A stretch of DNA of 59,812 bases, from NCBI RefSeq assembly GCF_900094545.1, contig NZ_FMAH01000041.1, positions 1 through 59,812 of the forward strand, written 5' to 3'. How positions within the stretch are numbered: the stretch's first letter is position 1; every line of letters begins with the position of its first letter. The position numbers and the translations under genes were made by a program. The notes below the pieces were generated by a model, which ran no database searches, was not told the origin of the DNA, and was given only the letters and a program-made list of their open reading frames with translations. This document shows, piece by piece, positions 26,523 through 35,826 of this stretch. Source of the stretch: Martinezella miluonensis. Its GTDB lineage: Bacteria; Pseudomonadota; Alphaproteobacteria; Rhizobiales; Rhizobiaceae.

Positions 26523-27736
26523 GACGCGACCCTTCCAGTTGTGGCCGCTTGTTGCATACGGCGTTGCCGCCGTGCCCGGATCACTTCCAGTCGCAATGCC
26601 GCCAGGCTCGCGAGCAGAAGCACCATGAAGAGCAGGACAGCAATCGGTTTCCAGGAAAGATCAAGCGGCGTGCCGCGGATGGTCTGGTCGATCCGCGCCA
26701 TCAGATACCAGGTGCCGGGAATGATCTGCCCCCAGTAATAGGCGAAGGCGTTCATGCCGATGCGCGGAAAGCCGATGCCCATGAAGCCGAAGGCCGGTGC
26801 CATCAAGAGCGTTCCGATGCTTATGGCACTCGCCATGGGCCGAAGCAGCAAAGCCAGGAGCACGCCGATGAATTGGTCGGCAAGGATAAACAGGATACCG
26901 GCCAGCACAAGCAGATAGCGATTGCCGCGCAACGGCATGCCCAAGGCCCCGAAAAGAACCCAGTCCGCAATGCCGAGCACCACTAGGAACAACAGCGTAT
27001 AAGGGAGTATCTTTCCGGCCATCGCCGGCCACAATCCTCCACCAAGGCGCCGCAACAGGCGCAGGCGATGCACCGTTTCGACATCAAGCCCGATCGTATA
27101 GGCCATCGTCGTGACGATAATGACCTGCAGTACGCTCGGTAGCAGAGCGGCGAGCAGAAAATGCGCATAGTTGAGCGTCGGGTTGAAGAGCGGATTGACC
27201 TGGACGGGTATGGGCGCGAGCGCCTTTTCGGCGGCATCGACAGGTTGACCTTCGGCGGTTCTGAGCGACAGACGGATGCCGGCTGCAACGGAGGGAACCG
27301 CGGCGCTGACGCCGCGCAGCGTCAGATTGCCCGTCGTCATCGTCTGCGTGTTGTAGAAGAAGACGACTTCGGGGCGGCGTCCGGAAAGGACATCGCGCTC
27401 AAGGTTGAGCGGCAGCATCAACAGGCCGTGAACCTGGCCGGACAGGATCAGCCGTCTGCCCTCGGCGAGGTCGCTGACATTGCGGATGACGGCCGTATCC
27501 GGCGTGGCGTCGACGGTGCGGATGATCGTTCGCGAAAGATCGGTATTGTCGAGATCGAGCACGGCGATCGGCAGCCGCGTGGCGAGGCCGGCGCTGAAGA
27601 CGGCTGCCAGCACCCCCATTAGCAGAAGAGGCAGGATGGTCGTGAGGAACAGCAGGAAGGGACGGCGCCAGAGACGATCGAATTCCCTTCTGAAGACCGT
27701 CAGGAAGCCGGGGCGCAACCGTCCTTTCGCCATCAT
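26519..27736 (-). CDS. ABC-2 type membrane permease (first of pair)
   Basis: 405 residues from ATG 27736, one base after the HlyD stop. It has the same layout as its neighbour: a first helix (FLLFLTTILPLLLMGVLAAVF), an external domain starting LPIAVLDLDNTDLSRTIIR, and a C-terminal helical block (IGTLLMAPAFGFMGIGFP). The two permeases probably form a heterodimer. An upstream in-frame start is possible but would overlap the HlyD gene by 30 bp. Confidence 0.88.
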   Translation of the reverse strand: MMAKGRLRPGFLTVFRREFDRLWRRPFLLFLTTILPLLLMGVLAAVFSAGLATRLPIAVLDLDNTDLSRTIIRTVDATPDTAVIRNVSDLAEGRRLILSGQVHGLLMLPLNLERDVLSGRRPEVVFFYNTQTMTTGNLTLRGVSAAVPSVAAGIRLSLRTAEGQPVDAAEKALAPIPVQVNPLFNPTLNYAHFLLAALLPSVLQVIIVTTMAYTIGLDVETVHRLRLLRRLGGGLWPAMAGKILPYTLLFLVVLGIADWVLFGALGMPLRGNRYLLVLAGILFILADQFIGVLLALLLRPMASAISIGTLLMAPAFGFMGIGFPRIGMNAFAYYWGQIIPGTWYLMARIDQTIRGTPLDLSWKPIAVLLFMVLLLASLAALRLEVIRARRQRRMQQAATTGRVAS

Positions 27737-27737
27737 G

Positions 27738-28718
27738 TCAACGCTCCGCCGGCGGCCAGGATGCAATGACGCTCATCCCGGGGCGCAGGCCCTTTACGGG
27801 CTGGACCGGGGTTGCCCGTACCTCGAAGGTGCGAAGGTCGAAATCTCCCGTCGCCCGCGTGGCACGCCAGGTCGCATATTGTCCCTGAGCATTGATCATG
27901 GTCGTCTTTACGGTGATCCTGTTGTCGCCGAGGGCTGGAACGGTGACGTCAAAGCTGTCACCAACTTTCAGGCCCTTCAGCAGATCCTCGCGAAGATTGA
28001 AGGTGAACCACGGGTTCTGCAGATCGATGAGCGAAAAGATCGGCGCCCCCGCCGAAAAATTCTCGCCGAGTTCGGCGACGCGCGTGGTCACCTGTCCTGA
28101 AATCGGCGCGACGATGGTCAATTCGTGAGCATCGGTCTGCTGCTGGTTGAGTGATGCCCTTGCCTGCTCGACCTGCGTCGCCGCCAGGGCCTTTTCTTCC
28201 TTGCTTGCACCGGCGACGGCTAGCTGGAGATTGGCCTGGGCCGACTCGCGCTTGCGGATCGCCGCTTCAAGGTTCCGGGTCGTTTCGTCGACGCGCGATT
28301 GTGTCGATGCCCCGGTCGTAATCAGCTTTGCCTGACGGTCTGAATCTTCCTGATACAGCCTGACGTCCGCATCCGAGGCAGCGAGTTCCGCCTGACGCGC
28401 CGCGATCGTTTCCGGTCGGGTGCTGTTGACCCTGACGAGATCGGCCTGGGCGACGGAGAGTGCCGCTTCGGACATGTGCAGAGCGGCGGTAAGCTGCGGG
28501 CTTTCGAGTTCGGCGATCACCGTGCCGCGCTCGACATTGTCGCCGACATCGGCGTTCAGCTTCGCAACCCGGCCCGAAACACGCGGGCTGATGTCGACGC
28601 GATTGGCTGAAACTTCACCCTGAACGATAAGCGGCGGTGGTTTTGTGGCAAACCATAAAAGGACACCGAGCGCCGCCAGGATCACGATGCCAATCACAAC
28701 ACGAATCGTTCGCCACAT
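27738..28718 (-). CDS. HlyD-family membrane fusion protein
   Basis: 326 residues. A single N-terminal membrane anchor (VVIGIVILAALGVLLWF) is followed by the biotinyl-lipoyl-like half (SANRVDISPRVSGRVAKLNA), a coiled-coil hairpin (about residues 75-190) and the second lipoyl half (LTIVAPISGQVTTRVAELGE). It links inner-membrane pumps to the outer membrane. I chose ATG 28718, preceded by GGAGAC; the longer frame lacks homology. First gene of a three-gene unit with two ABC-2 permeases. Confidence 0.9.
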   Translation of the reverse strand: MWRTIRVVIGIVILAALGVLLWFATKPPPLIVQGEVSANRVDISPRVSGRVAKLNADVGDNVERGTVIAELESPQLTAALHMSEAALSVAQADLVRVNSTRPETIAARQAELAASDADVRLYQEDSDRQAKLITTGASTQSRVDETTRNLEAAIRKRESAQANLQLAVAGASKEEKALAATQVEQARASLNQQQTDAHELTIVAPISGQVTTRVAELGENFSAGAPIFSLIDLQNPWFTFNLREDLLKGLKVGDSFDVTVPALGDNRITVKTTMINAQGQYATWRATRATGDFDLRTFEVRATPVQPVKGLRPGMSVIASWPPAER

Positions 28719-29430
28719 ACAGTTGTCTCCCCAGTTTCGCTCTCGTGACGGCCAACGGCAGGAACTGTTCGGGAACTGGCCGGGGTCGCAGGGATGGCGG
28801 GGCGAGATGCGTATCGGCACCCGCTTCTGTCATCGTTGCGACATCGGCCGGCTGTCCCTCTGCCGGCGATTGTCACGAGGACTGTAGCAGAGGAAAATGA
28901 CAAAAGCACTTGTCGTTGAACCGCTTGTCGCGGCTCTGCCCCTTAGGCATTCACCTGCCAAATTCTGCAAAATGCGGATTGCGGCCCGATGACGAAAACC
29001 GCCTCTCCTTCAGAAAGAGGCGGCTGAAATAGCCAAGCTGTGCTTGACCATCCCGCCAGAAGCTCCAGATAGGTTCGATAGGCTGGGTTGCCTTTCCATC
29101 ACGGCAATCCGTCCAGTTCCGCCACCCCCTCGATTATCTTCCTGACGATTTTGTTCCTTTTTATGCTTCATGCTCTCGGGAAAATCTGTGATGTCGGGCA
29201 TTGCGGCCCGCACGCATCGAATGTTGCCATAATGATGCGCGTCAATTTGAAAGTTCGGTCATTGCGATGATCACCATTGCCTGCTCCAATTTGAGCAGTA
29301 AAACAGCGCTGTTCGGAGGCGAGAGGCCTGATAAACCATCTCGCAGAATTTGTTTGGTATTGCTTTTTGATACTGACTATGGCCGGTGCCGGCAATTGGC
29401 TGCGGGTCCATGCGAGGTTTGGGGACAGTG
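28719..29430. other. Gap with a minus-strand terminator-like hairpin
   Basis: No convincing gene. A stem CCGCCTCT/AGAGGCGG (28999-29006 and 29016-29023) is followed on the minus strand by TTTT, so it looks like a terminator. It would end a possible minus-strand frame of about 67 residues (29010-29213, GTG start) that has no recognisable domain. The divergent promoters of the HlyD unit and the diguanylate cyclase must also lie here. Confidence 0.4.
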
Positions 29431-30525
29431 ATGGAGATTCAGACGCATTTGCCATCCCTGGTGCGCGTCCTCGGGCAGGTGGCGATCATCGTCTACGCCT
29501 ATTCCTGGGTCACCAGGACCATCGAGCGCGGCGTTTTGAAGTCCGTTGCTGTCGGGCTGCTCTTCGGCCTGGGGGGCATTCTGTCGATGGGCGATCCCAT
29601 TCGATTTATGCCCGGCGTGTTCCAGGACGGCCGCTCGATCCTGCTCGTTCTGACGCCGATCTACGGCGGTGCGGTTGGTACCCTGGTTGCTGCCGTCATG
29701 ATGGGCGTGTTTCGCTACATGGTTGGCGGGATAGGGGCGGTGGCCGGAGTCGCCGGCATTCTGATCGTTGCGACCGCAGGATATATTCTGACGCTGTTGC
29801 CGCGCCAGTTGATCGGCACCGGATGGAAACGCTCGGCCCTGTTCGGCCTGGCGACGACAACCTCGCTCGTCGTTCTTGTCTTCCTGCCATGGCCGGTCGC
29901 GCGCGAACTCCTCCTTTCGGCGACGCTTCCGGTGACGACCGTCAACATCCTCGGCGTCATGCTGCTCTCGGATCTGCTTGAAAAAGAAAGCTACCGCATC
30001 GGCATTCAGCGCGCGCTCGAGAACGAAGCCACGCTAGATCCGCTAACAAGGCTCCCAAATCGCCGGGTCCTGCAGCGCGAAGGGGATCGTTGCAGCAAGG
30101 AAGCCGGGACGAGACGGATTCCCTTTTCGATCATCATGCTCGATATCGATCACTTCAAGAAGATCAACGACAATTGGGGGCATTCCTTCGGCGATACCGT
30201 GTTGGCGCGGGTGGCGGATGTGATCCGGCTGACGGCACGCAAGACCGATATAGCCGCCCGCTACGGCGGCGAGGAAATAGTAGTCCTGTTGCCGAACACC
30301 GACATGAGAGCTGCCGGCATCGTTGCAGAGAAAATCCGCGCCGATATCGAGACGACGGTCTTGATGTTCGAGCAGGAGGCCATCCATGTCACCGCCAGCT
30401 TCGGCATCGCCTGTTCCCACGAGCCGTCGGTCGATTTCAAACAAGTTCTCGAAGCGGCCGACAAAGCGCTCTATCGCGCGAAGGCGGCCGGAAGAAATCG
30501 CGTGGAGCTCGCGGAAACGGCATAG
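29431..30525 (+). CDS. Membrane diguanylate cyclase (5TMR_LYT-GGDEF)
   Basis: 364 residues. The first about 185 residues hold five to six hydrophobic segments of the 5TMR_LYT type (SVAVGLLFGLGGILSMGDPI; IYGGAVGTLVAAVMMGVFRY). The GGDEF domain begins at LDPLTRLPNRRVL. The active-site loop is GGEEI (residues 279-283) in RYGGEEIVVLLP, and the product-inhibition I-site RKTD sits at 270-273, the correct five residues upstream. It should therefore make c-di-GMP and be feedback-inhibited. I chose ATG 29431 because GGGGA lies a few bases before it. Confidence 0.92.
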   Translation: MEIQTHLPSLVRVLGQVAIIVYAYSWVTRTIERGVLKSVAVGLLFGLGGILSMGDPIRFMPGVFQDGRSILLVLTPIYGGAVGTLVAAVMMGVFRYMVGGIGAVAGVAGILIVATAGYILTLLPRQLIGTGWKRSALFGLATTTSLVVLVFLPWPVARELLLSATLPVTTVNILGVMLLSDLLEKESYRIGIQRALENEATLDPLTRLPNRRVLQREGDRCSKEAGTRRIPFSIIMLDIDHFKKINDNWGHSFGDTVLARVADVIRLTARKTDIAARYGGEEIVVLLPNTDMRAAGIVAEKIRADIETTVLMFEQEAIHVTASFGIACSHEPSVDFKQVLEAADKALYRAKAAGRNRVELAETA

Positions 30526-30636
30526 GGTGCCGTTGCAAGTTCCCTGCCGGTTTCGGCGGTCGGCGCGATGCCGTCTCATGACTTTGTTTCGGCCGTGTCT
30601 TCTTGACGGGGATGGGCAGTCCGGCGTAACTGGATG

Positions 30637-30866
30637 CGACGGTTCCCCAAGGAAGACTCCGCGGGGATTAATAGGGAACACGGTGAGGACGACCCAAAAG
30701 GGACCTAGACCGTGGCTGCCCCCGCAACTGTAAGCGGATTGCCGATCATCCCGGAATGACCAGCTTGCTGTTCACCTCCGAGGGCCTCAGGGCCATGCCA
30801 CTGCGAATATGCATCGCGGGAAGGCAGGTGATTGTCAGATATCCGTGAGCCAGGAGACCTGCCGTC
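30637..30866 (+). ncRNA. Cobalamin (AdoCbl) riboswitch
   Basis: The conserved core is visible in order: TTAATAGGGAACACGGTG (30668-30685), GCTGCCCCCGCAACTGTAAG (30715-30734) with the B12-box core, and the closing GAGCCAGGAGACCTGCC near 30847-30863. Spacing fits the class. It lies about 180 bp before the first gene of a BtuFCD-type importer, so vitamin B12 should repress that operon. Boundaries are approximate. Confidence 0.93.
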
Positions 30867-31043
30867 GATCACGATCCAATCAACCGGGCGGGGATGCTCG
30901 GAAAGGACAGAGAATGATTGACCTGAGCCTTCGACATTATCGGGCGTTTTTCGGCCTTGATTGGAATCTCCGCAACCGGCGGCAGCCTGTCTGAGCGCTG
31001 TCGCGCCGACGCTGCCAGATTCCCATTCCGATCGAGACCTTTC

Positions 31044-32060
31044 ATGCGCCATTTTTTGACGACCATTGCTTTTGCACTTGGGCTCACCGGGTTTGCCGCC
31101 TCCGGCTTTGCGGCGACCCAATATCCGCTCACCATCAACAATTGCGGCCAGCAGGTTACTTTTCAGAAGACTCCGAGCAAGATCGTATCCATCGGCCAGG
31201 GTATGACCGAGATCCTGTTCTCGCTCGGCCTTGCCGACAAGATTGCAGGAACGGCCGTATGGGTCGGTCCGGTGCTGCCGAAGTATGCTAAGGCCGATAG
31301 CAAGATCGCCCGGCTTGCCGACAATGATCCGAGCTTTGAATCGGTCGCGGGCAAAGAGCCAGATTTTGTCGCAGCCGAATTCGAATGGCATATCGGCCGG
31401 CAAGGTGCCGTCGGCAAGCGCGAGCAGTTTTCCGAGCTCGGCATCAATACCTATATCGCGCCGACCGATTGCGTCGCCAAGATCAACGCCGGGGGCGGCG
31501 ATGGCGTGCGCAAGGAGCTGTTCACGATGGATCTCGTCTATCAGGAGATCGACGAACTCGCTGAGATTTTCGACGTTAGGGATCGCGGCGATGCGCTCGT
31601 CGCCGATCTGAAGAAACGCGAGGCGGATGCCGCCGCATCGATTGCCGGGGCCAAGGCCAAGGGCCTTCCAATCGTGTTCTGGTTCTCCAGCAAGGAAGTC
31701 AGCGGCGATGCCTATATCGCCGGCAAGAACAGCGCGCCGGCCTATATCCTGAAGACGCTCGGCGCCAAGAATGTCGTGACGACGGAAGAGGAGTGGCCGC
31801 TTGTGGGATGGGAAACGATCGCGCAGGCCAATCCGGCTGTGATCGTCATAGCGACGATGGATCGCCGCCGCTATGCGGCTGACGACCCGAAGGTCAAGCT
31901 CGACTTCCTTCAGAAGGATCCGGTCACCAGCCAGCTCGACGCCGTCAAGAACGGGCATTTCGTCATGATGGATGCGCAGTCGATGAACCCGACTATCCGC
32001 ACCATCGATGGCATCGAAATATTGGCCAAGGGCATCAGATCCTTCGGTCTGGCAGAGTAG
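31044..32060 (+). CDS. btuF: Cobalamin-type ABC importer, periplasmic binding protein (BtuF-like)
   Basis: 338 residues with a signal peptide (residues 1-27, LGLTGFAASGFAATQ). It has a class III binding fold: SKIVSIGQGMTEILFSLGLA, VAGKEPDFVAAEF, and HFVMMDAQSMNPT near the end. The cobalamin riboswitch upstream points to B12 or another corrinoid as ligand; by sequence alone it could be called an iron-chelate protein. ATG 31044 was chosen because the signal peptide begins there. The permease starts 2 bp after the stop. Confidence 0.85.
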   Translation: MRHFLTTIAFALGLTGFAASGFAATQYPLTINNCGQQVTFQKTPSKIVSIGQGMTEILFSLGLADKIAGTAVWVGPVLPKYAKADSKIARLADNDPSFESVAGKEPDFVAAEFEWHIGRQGAVGKREQFSELGINTYIAPTDCVAKINAGGGDGVRKELFTMDLVYQEIDELAEIFDVRDRGDALVADLKKREADAAASIAGAKAKGLPIVFWFSSKEVSGDAYIAGKNSAPAYILKTLGAKNVVTTEEEWPLVGWETIAQANPAVIVIATMDRRRYAADDPKVKLDFLQKDPVTSQLDAVKNGHFVMMDAQSMNPTIRTIDGIEILAKGIRSFGLAE

Positions 32061-32061
32061 A

Positions 32062-33099
32062 ATGCGCCTGATTGGAGAACGACGGCAGAGGTGGGCGCTA
32101 TTGGCGCTCGCCATGGCTGCGTTTGTGCTTCTGGCGTTCATGATCAGCCTTGCGGTCTCGATCGGCGAGATTTCGATCCCGTTGTCGACGACGGCAAAGG
32201 CCGTATCGAACCGGTTGTTCGGAACGGATTTCGAGCTTAGCCGGATCCATCAGGGCATCGTCTGGGATTATCGCTTGAGCCGTGCGCTCGTTGCGGCAAG
32301 CGCCGGAGCGTCGCTTGCGCTGAGCGGTGTGATCCTACAGGCCCTGCTGCGCAATCCGCTTGCGGAACCCTATGTGCTCGGCATTTCCGCAGGTGCCTCC
32401 ACCGGGGCGGTCTGCATCATGATCCTCGGGCTCGGTTATGGGGTTCTGGGGCTTTCCAGCGGCGCCTTCATCGGTGCGGTCGTCGCCTTCCTGTTTGTCG
32501 GCCTGCTCGCGGCCGGTGTCGGCGGCACAAGCGAGCGCATCATCCTGTGCGGCGTCGCCGGCTCGCAGCTCTTCAATGCGCTGACCTCCTATATCGTCAC
32601 CACATCGGCCAATGCTGAGCAGGCGAGGGGCGTCATGTTCTGGCTGCTCGGTTCGATGAGCGGTGTGCGCTGGCCGGATGTCTATCTTTCCGGGCCGATC
32701 GCCATCACTGGCTTCGTGATCTGCATGGCGCATGTCCGCGTACTCGATGCTTTCGTCTTCGGAACCGATGCTGCGGCTTCGCTCGGCATCGCCGTGCGCC
32801 GCGCGCAGATCGTGCTTCTCGGAACGACGGCCTTCATGATCGCGGCGGTCGTCAGCATTGTCGGCTCGATCGGTTTCGTCGGGCTCGTCATTCCGCATGC
32901 AGCCCGTTTCATGGTCGGTCCCAGTCACGACCGCCTGTTGCCGGCATCGGCGCTCGGTGGCGCGATTTTTATGGTTGCAGCCGATATCGTCTCGAGAATC
33001 ATCATTCCCCAGCAGATCCTGCCGATCGGCGTCGTGACCGCACTGTTCGGCGCTCCGGCCTTCGCCATCATTCTCTATCGCGCCCGGAGGACGGCATGA
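32062..33099 (+). CDS. btuC: Cobalamin-type ABC importer permease (BtuC-like)
   Basis: 345 residues with about ten membrane segments of the FecCD/BtuC family. Characteristic blocks are DYRLSRALVAASAGASLALSG, LLRNPLAEPYVLGISAG and GSIGFVGLVIPHAARFM. Only one permease gene is present, so it should act as a homodimer, as BtuC does. It overlaps the ATPase start by 4 bp. Confidence 0.9.
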   Translation: MRLIGERRQRWALLALAMAAFVLLAFMISLAVSIGEISIPLSTTAKAVSNRLFGTDFELSRIHQGIVWDYRLSRALVAASAGASLALSGVILQALLRNPLAEPYVLGISAGASTGAVCIMILGLGYGVLGLSSGAFIGAVVAFLFVGLLAAGVGGTSERIILCGVAGSQLFNALTSYIVTTSANAEQARGVMFWLLGSMSGVRWPDVYLSGPIAITGFVICMAHVRVLDAFVFGTDAAASLGIAVRRAQIVLLGTTAFMIAAVVSIVGSIGFVGLVIPHAARFMVGPSHDRLLPASALGGAIFMVAADIVSRIIIPQQILPIGVVTALFGAPAFAIILYRARRTA

Positions 33100-33860
33100 G
33101 CATCGCGGTCGACAACGTAACCTTCGCTGCCGGCAACACGCTGATCGTCAACGGCATCAGCCTCTCGGTGGAAAGGGGTAAGGTGCTCGGTCTGCTGGGG
33201 CCGAACGGTTCCGGCAAATCCAGTCTGCTGCGGCTGATCTGCCGGCTGCGAAAGGTCAAGAGCGGTGTCATCCGGCTCGGCGGCAGCGACATCGCCTCGA
33301 TTTCACGCGGCGACATCGCTCGCCGTATCGCGCTGGTGGAACAGCAGGCAACGACGGATACGCAGGTGACCGTCATCGATGTCGTCCGCCTCGGGCGCAC
33401 CCCCCATCGTGGCCCGCTTTCGTCCTGGAGCGCCCGCGACGATGCAGCGGTTTTGGATGCACTCGCCCGTGTCGGCATGCGGGATCGGGCGGGGCAGCTA
33501 TGGCAAACCTTGTCCGGCGGCGAGCGGCAGCGCGTCCACATCGCCAGAGCGCTGGCGCAGACCCCCAGCGAGTTGCTGCTCGACGAGCCGACGAACCATC
33601 TCGATATCCAGCATCAACTCGACATTCTCGGCCTGATTTCGAAGCTTGATGTTACCTCCGTCGTCGCGCTGCACGACCTCAATCTGGCGGCGATGTTCTG
33701 CGACAGTCTGGCGGTGCTGCAGAGGGGTGAAGTGGTTGCGGCCGGTTTACCGGAAGAGGTGCTGACGCAGGAGCTGATCGAACGGGTTTTCGGCGTGCGC
33801 GCCCATGTCCAGAAATCATCGGTCCATGGCCGCTGCAACATTCAATACATGGCAGGCTGA
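33096..33860 (+). CDS. btuD: Cobalamin-type ABC importer ATPase (BtuD-like)
   Basis: 254 residues. Walker A GPNGSGKSS, signature LSGGERQRVHIARALAQ, Walker B LLLDEPTNHLD and H-loop ALHDLNLAAMF are intact. Last gene of the riboswitch-controlled operon; its start overlaps the permease stop (ATGA). Its 3' end overlaps a decayed minus-strand reading frame. Confidence 0.92.
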   Translation: MSIAVDNVTFAAGNTLIVNGISLSVERGKVLGLLGPNGSGKSSLLRLICRLRKVKSGVIRLGGSDIASISRGDIARRIALVEQQATTDTQVTVIDVVRLGRTPHRGPLSSWSARDDAAVLDALARVGMRDRAGQLWQTLSGGERQRVHIARALAQTPSELLLDEPTNHLDIQHQLDILGLISKLDVTSVVALHDLNLAAMFCDSLAVLQRGEVVAAGLPEEVLTQELIERVFGVRAHVQKSSVHGRCNIQYMAG

Positions 33861-34052
33861 TCCTCGTCCGGACCACAAAGATCGAGCCGTTCAATGCGGG
33901 TTTTCGGGAATAGCAAGACGCAGAAATCGACGGCCGCCTTCGCCACGCCGGGCTTTTCGTCCGAAAACATGATGAAGCTGGGGGGCCCTTCAAAGTCGAT
34001 CCCATCGTGACGGAATTTGACTTGGACCTCTTCGCCGGGTCTGCAGGCGGCT

Positions 34053-34242
34053 TCACGTCGTCTCGACGAGCGGCTTGAGGCGGCCGAGCGCGATCCCAAC
34101 CGGCAGAGATTGCGTCGAGGAATGCCCGTGCCTCCTCGAAGCGGCTCGCATCGAGCACCTCTCTGCCATGGCGCTCATGCCTTACCAGGGATGCTGCCTC
34201 CAGGAGCTGCAAGCGCTTCACGATCGTCTGACCGCTGCTCAA
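34053..34242 (-). pseudogene. ArsR-type winged-helix remnant, truncated and frameshifted
   Basis: On the minus strand, a frame from 34242 reads LSSGQTIVKRLQLLEAAS then LVRHERHGREV and FEEARAFLDAISAGWDRA, which resembles the recognition-helix-to-wing part of small ArsR regulators. The N-terminal third is missing, and the tail GRLKPLVETT-stop lies in another frame, so one frameshift near 34087 is needed. The 5' end abuts the GNAT stop codon. Beyond it, 33842-34030 keeps an open minus-strand frame (FRHDGIDFEGPPSFIMFSDE) that I do not recognise and that overlaps the btuD end. Confidence 0.5.
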
Positions 34243-34736
34243 CTGGTGAACTTCAGCACCATTTCGATCTCGTCCTCAAACATCTCGCCTGTCGGCACAA
34301 AGCCGAGGCGCTTGTAGAAACCTTCGGGGCTATCGTCACCGACGACATAGCAGGTGAACAACTCGGAAAATCCGCGTGCCTTCATCTCGCGGACGACGAG
34401 CGCGATCGCCTTCTCGCCGAAGCGCATGCGCTGATAAGGGCCGGCGATCATCAAGCGCCAGAGGAAGACGCCGGGGCAATCGATTACGTCGTAGTCGGAG
34501 CCGATATGCAGCATCACGAAGCCCACCGGCGTGTCGTCGGCATAGATGGCGCGAAACCACGCATTCTCGGAAAAATGCGCTTCGGCGATCGAGGTGCCGT
34601 TGTCGGCGACCTTATCGCGCTGGGCTTCGGTCAGCGTCTCGCTGAGTTCGCAGATATCGCTGACGGTTTGCGAGGTGATGCGGCGCAAAGAGATTTCGGA
34701 GGCCGAAGTCGGCTGTTCGGTCATGATCGTTTCCAT
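34239..34736 (-). CDS. GNAT-family N-acetyltransferase
   Basis: About 165 residues from ATG 34736; an ATG at 34724 or an upstream start at 34775 is also possible, as no ribosome site is clear. The acetyl-CoA-binding strand-loop-helix is LWRLMIAGPYQRMRFGEKAIAL, and the C-terminal block SPEGFYKRLGFVPTGEMFEDE is typical. The sequence resembles diamine/spermidine acetyltransferases; the substrate is not determined. It is transcribed like the PPTase and NRPS genes but lies about 390 bp past them. Confidence 0.83.
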   Translation of the reverse strand: METIMTEQPTSASEISLRRITSQTVSDICELSETLTEAQRDKVADNGTSIAEAHFSENAWFRAIYADDTPVGFVMLHIGSDYDVIDCPGVFLWRLMIAGPYQRMRFGEKAIALVVREMKARGFSELFTCYVVGDDSPEGFYKRLGFVPTGEMFEDEIEMVLKFTS

Positions 34737-34775
34737 GTTGAGATTTTGATCCGGCAACGCCGGCATGGTTTGCAT

Positions 34776-35127
34776 CGTCCGCCGACGATCCGAGATTTGC
34801 CCCGAGGTTAGCTAGGTTTACTGACGAGTATTGTCAATAAACAAAACCATAGGATGAAAACGGAGGGTGCGATTCAAGGTAAGTTAGACAGATCGCCACC
34901 ATATTCATGTCAATGTGCGCTCCGAAACCAGCCCGTAAGTTTGTTGCAGACACCGGCTTTCTCAGCCCATCCCCTGCTTCTCCGATCTTTCTCGGAATCT
35001 GCGGATTTTGCGATCATGCCATCTCTGCGCTGCAGGTCGATGACATCGCATGAAACCATGACTTCGCGCTATCCGATCGGCACCTTCGCTCGCTCGAAGC
35101 TCGTGACTGGTGCCGTGGCACATAGTG
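34776..35127. other. Gap between GNAT and phosphopantetheinyl transferase
   Basis: No recognisable gene or RNA. An AT-rich patch around 34815-34855 (TTGTCAATAAACAAAACCAT) probably contains the promoter of the minus-strand GNAT gene. Plus-strand open frames across this stretch mirror the neighbouring gene and have no motifs. Confidence 0.4.
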
Positions 35128-35826
35128 TCACCAGTTGGGAGAAACCTGTTCCGGCCAGGAAAGTGGGGCCACCGCATCTGCTGACGCCTCAGCGAGAACG
35201 ACCACGCGCGGAAAGAGACAGAACCAAAGCTGCGCCCTGCGACCGGTCGCGGTAACGGCCTTGCGACCCTGGAGGTCGACGGCGATATGCTCGTAGCCGA
35301 GGACCTTGCCATCGAGTGGAAAGCTGGCCTTGTAGACGGCCTCCTTGGCGCTGAACAGCAGGCGCAACGCAAGATACTGGTCGATGCCGTCGAGGATGTC
35401 GCCGAAGATTGGCACGATGTCGGCGATGTCGGCGGGTAGCGGTTCGGCCGGCTCGACGTCGATCCCGAGCGAGACGGCGCCGGCCTTGCGCGCCACGGCG
35501 GCAACTGCCATGACGTCGTCATGGGCAAGGGAACCCGTAATGCCCGCCGGCCAGAGCGGGGCGCCGGAGGCCGAACGCTTAATGACGGGATTCTCGATTC
35601 CTTCCAGGACAAGCAATTGCCGGGCGATCGCGCGCGCCGCGCCGCTTGCGCGCCGGGTATGAAGCTGGCGGGAGGAGATGGTTTGGGCTTCCTCCGGTAG
35701 CAGCAGCTTTTCGTCGCCATCGCGGATGGCGCGGCAGCCGACTTTGACGCCGGGCGGCGCCAGCTTCGCTATTTCTGCAAGCAGCGCCGTCTCCGCCGCG
35801 CGGGCAGGCGCTTCGCCGCCGCTCAT
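35128..35826 (-). CDS. 4'-phosphopantetheinyl transferase (EntD/Sfp type)
   Basis: 232 residues. It converts apo-carrier domains to holo form by attaching phosphopantetheine from CoA to a serine. Motifs are TGSLAHDD (H102), LGIDVEPAEPL (metal ligands D123 and E125) and FSAKEAVYKASF (K161, E162, K166). Its start overlaps the stop of the NRPS gene by 4 bp (ATGA), so the two are translationally coupled, and the NRPS carrier domain at its S575 is the obvious substrate. Confidence 0.92.
   Translation of the reverse strand: MSGGEAPARAAETALLAEIAKLAPPGVKVGCRAIRDGDEKLLLPEEAQTISSRQLHTRRASGAARAIARQLLVLEGIENPVIKRSASGAPLWPAGITGSLAHDDVMAVAAVARKAGAVSLGIDVEPAEPLPADIADIVPIFGDILDGIDQYLALRLLFSAKEAVYKASFPLDGKVLGYEHIAVDLQGRKAVTATGRRAQLWFCLFPRVVVLAEASADAVAPLSWPEQVSPNW

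Noticed and set aside
29010..29213. Possible 67-residue minus-strand protein ending at a hairpin
   Set aside because: It has a GTG start without ribosome site, low-complexity composition and no relatives I know. The hairpin alone is not enough.
30705..32141. 478-codon open frame on the minus strand
   Set aside because: It overlaps the cobalamin riboswitch and btuF, both clear on the plus strand, and encodes nothing recognisable.
33842..34030. Open minus-strand frame next to the ArsR remnant as a gene of its own
   Set aside because: It has no start codon with a ribosome site, overlaps the end of btuD, and the sequence is not recognisable. It is reported inside the pseudogene entry.
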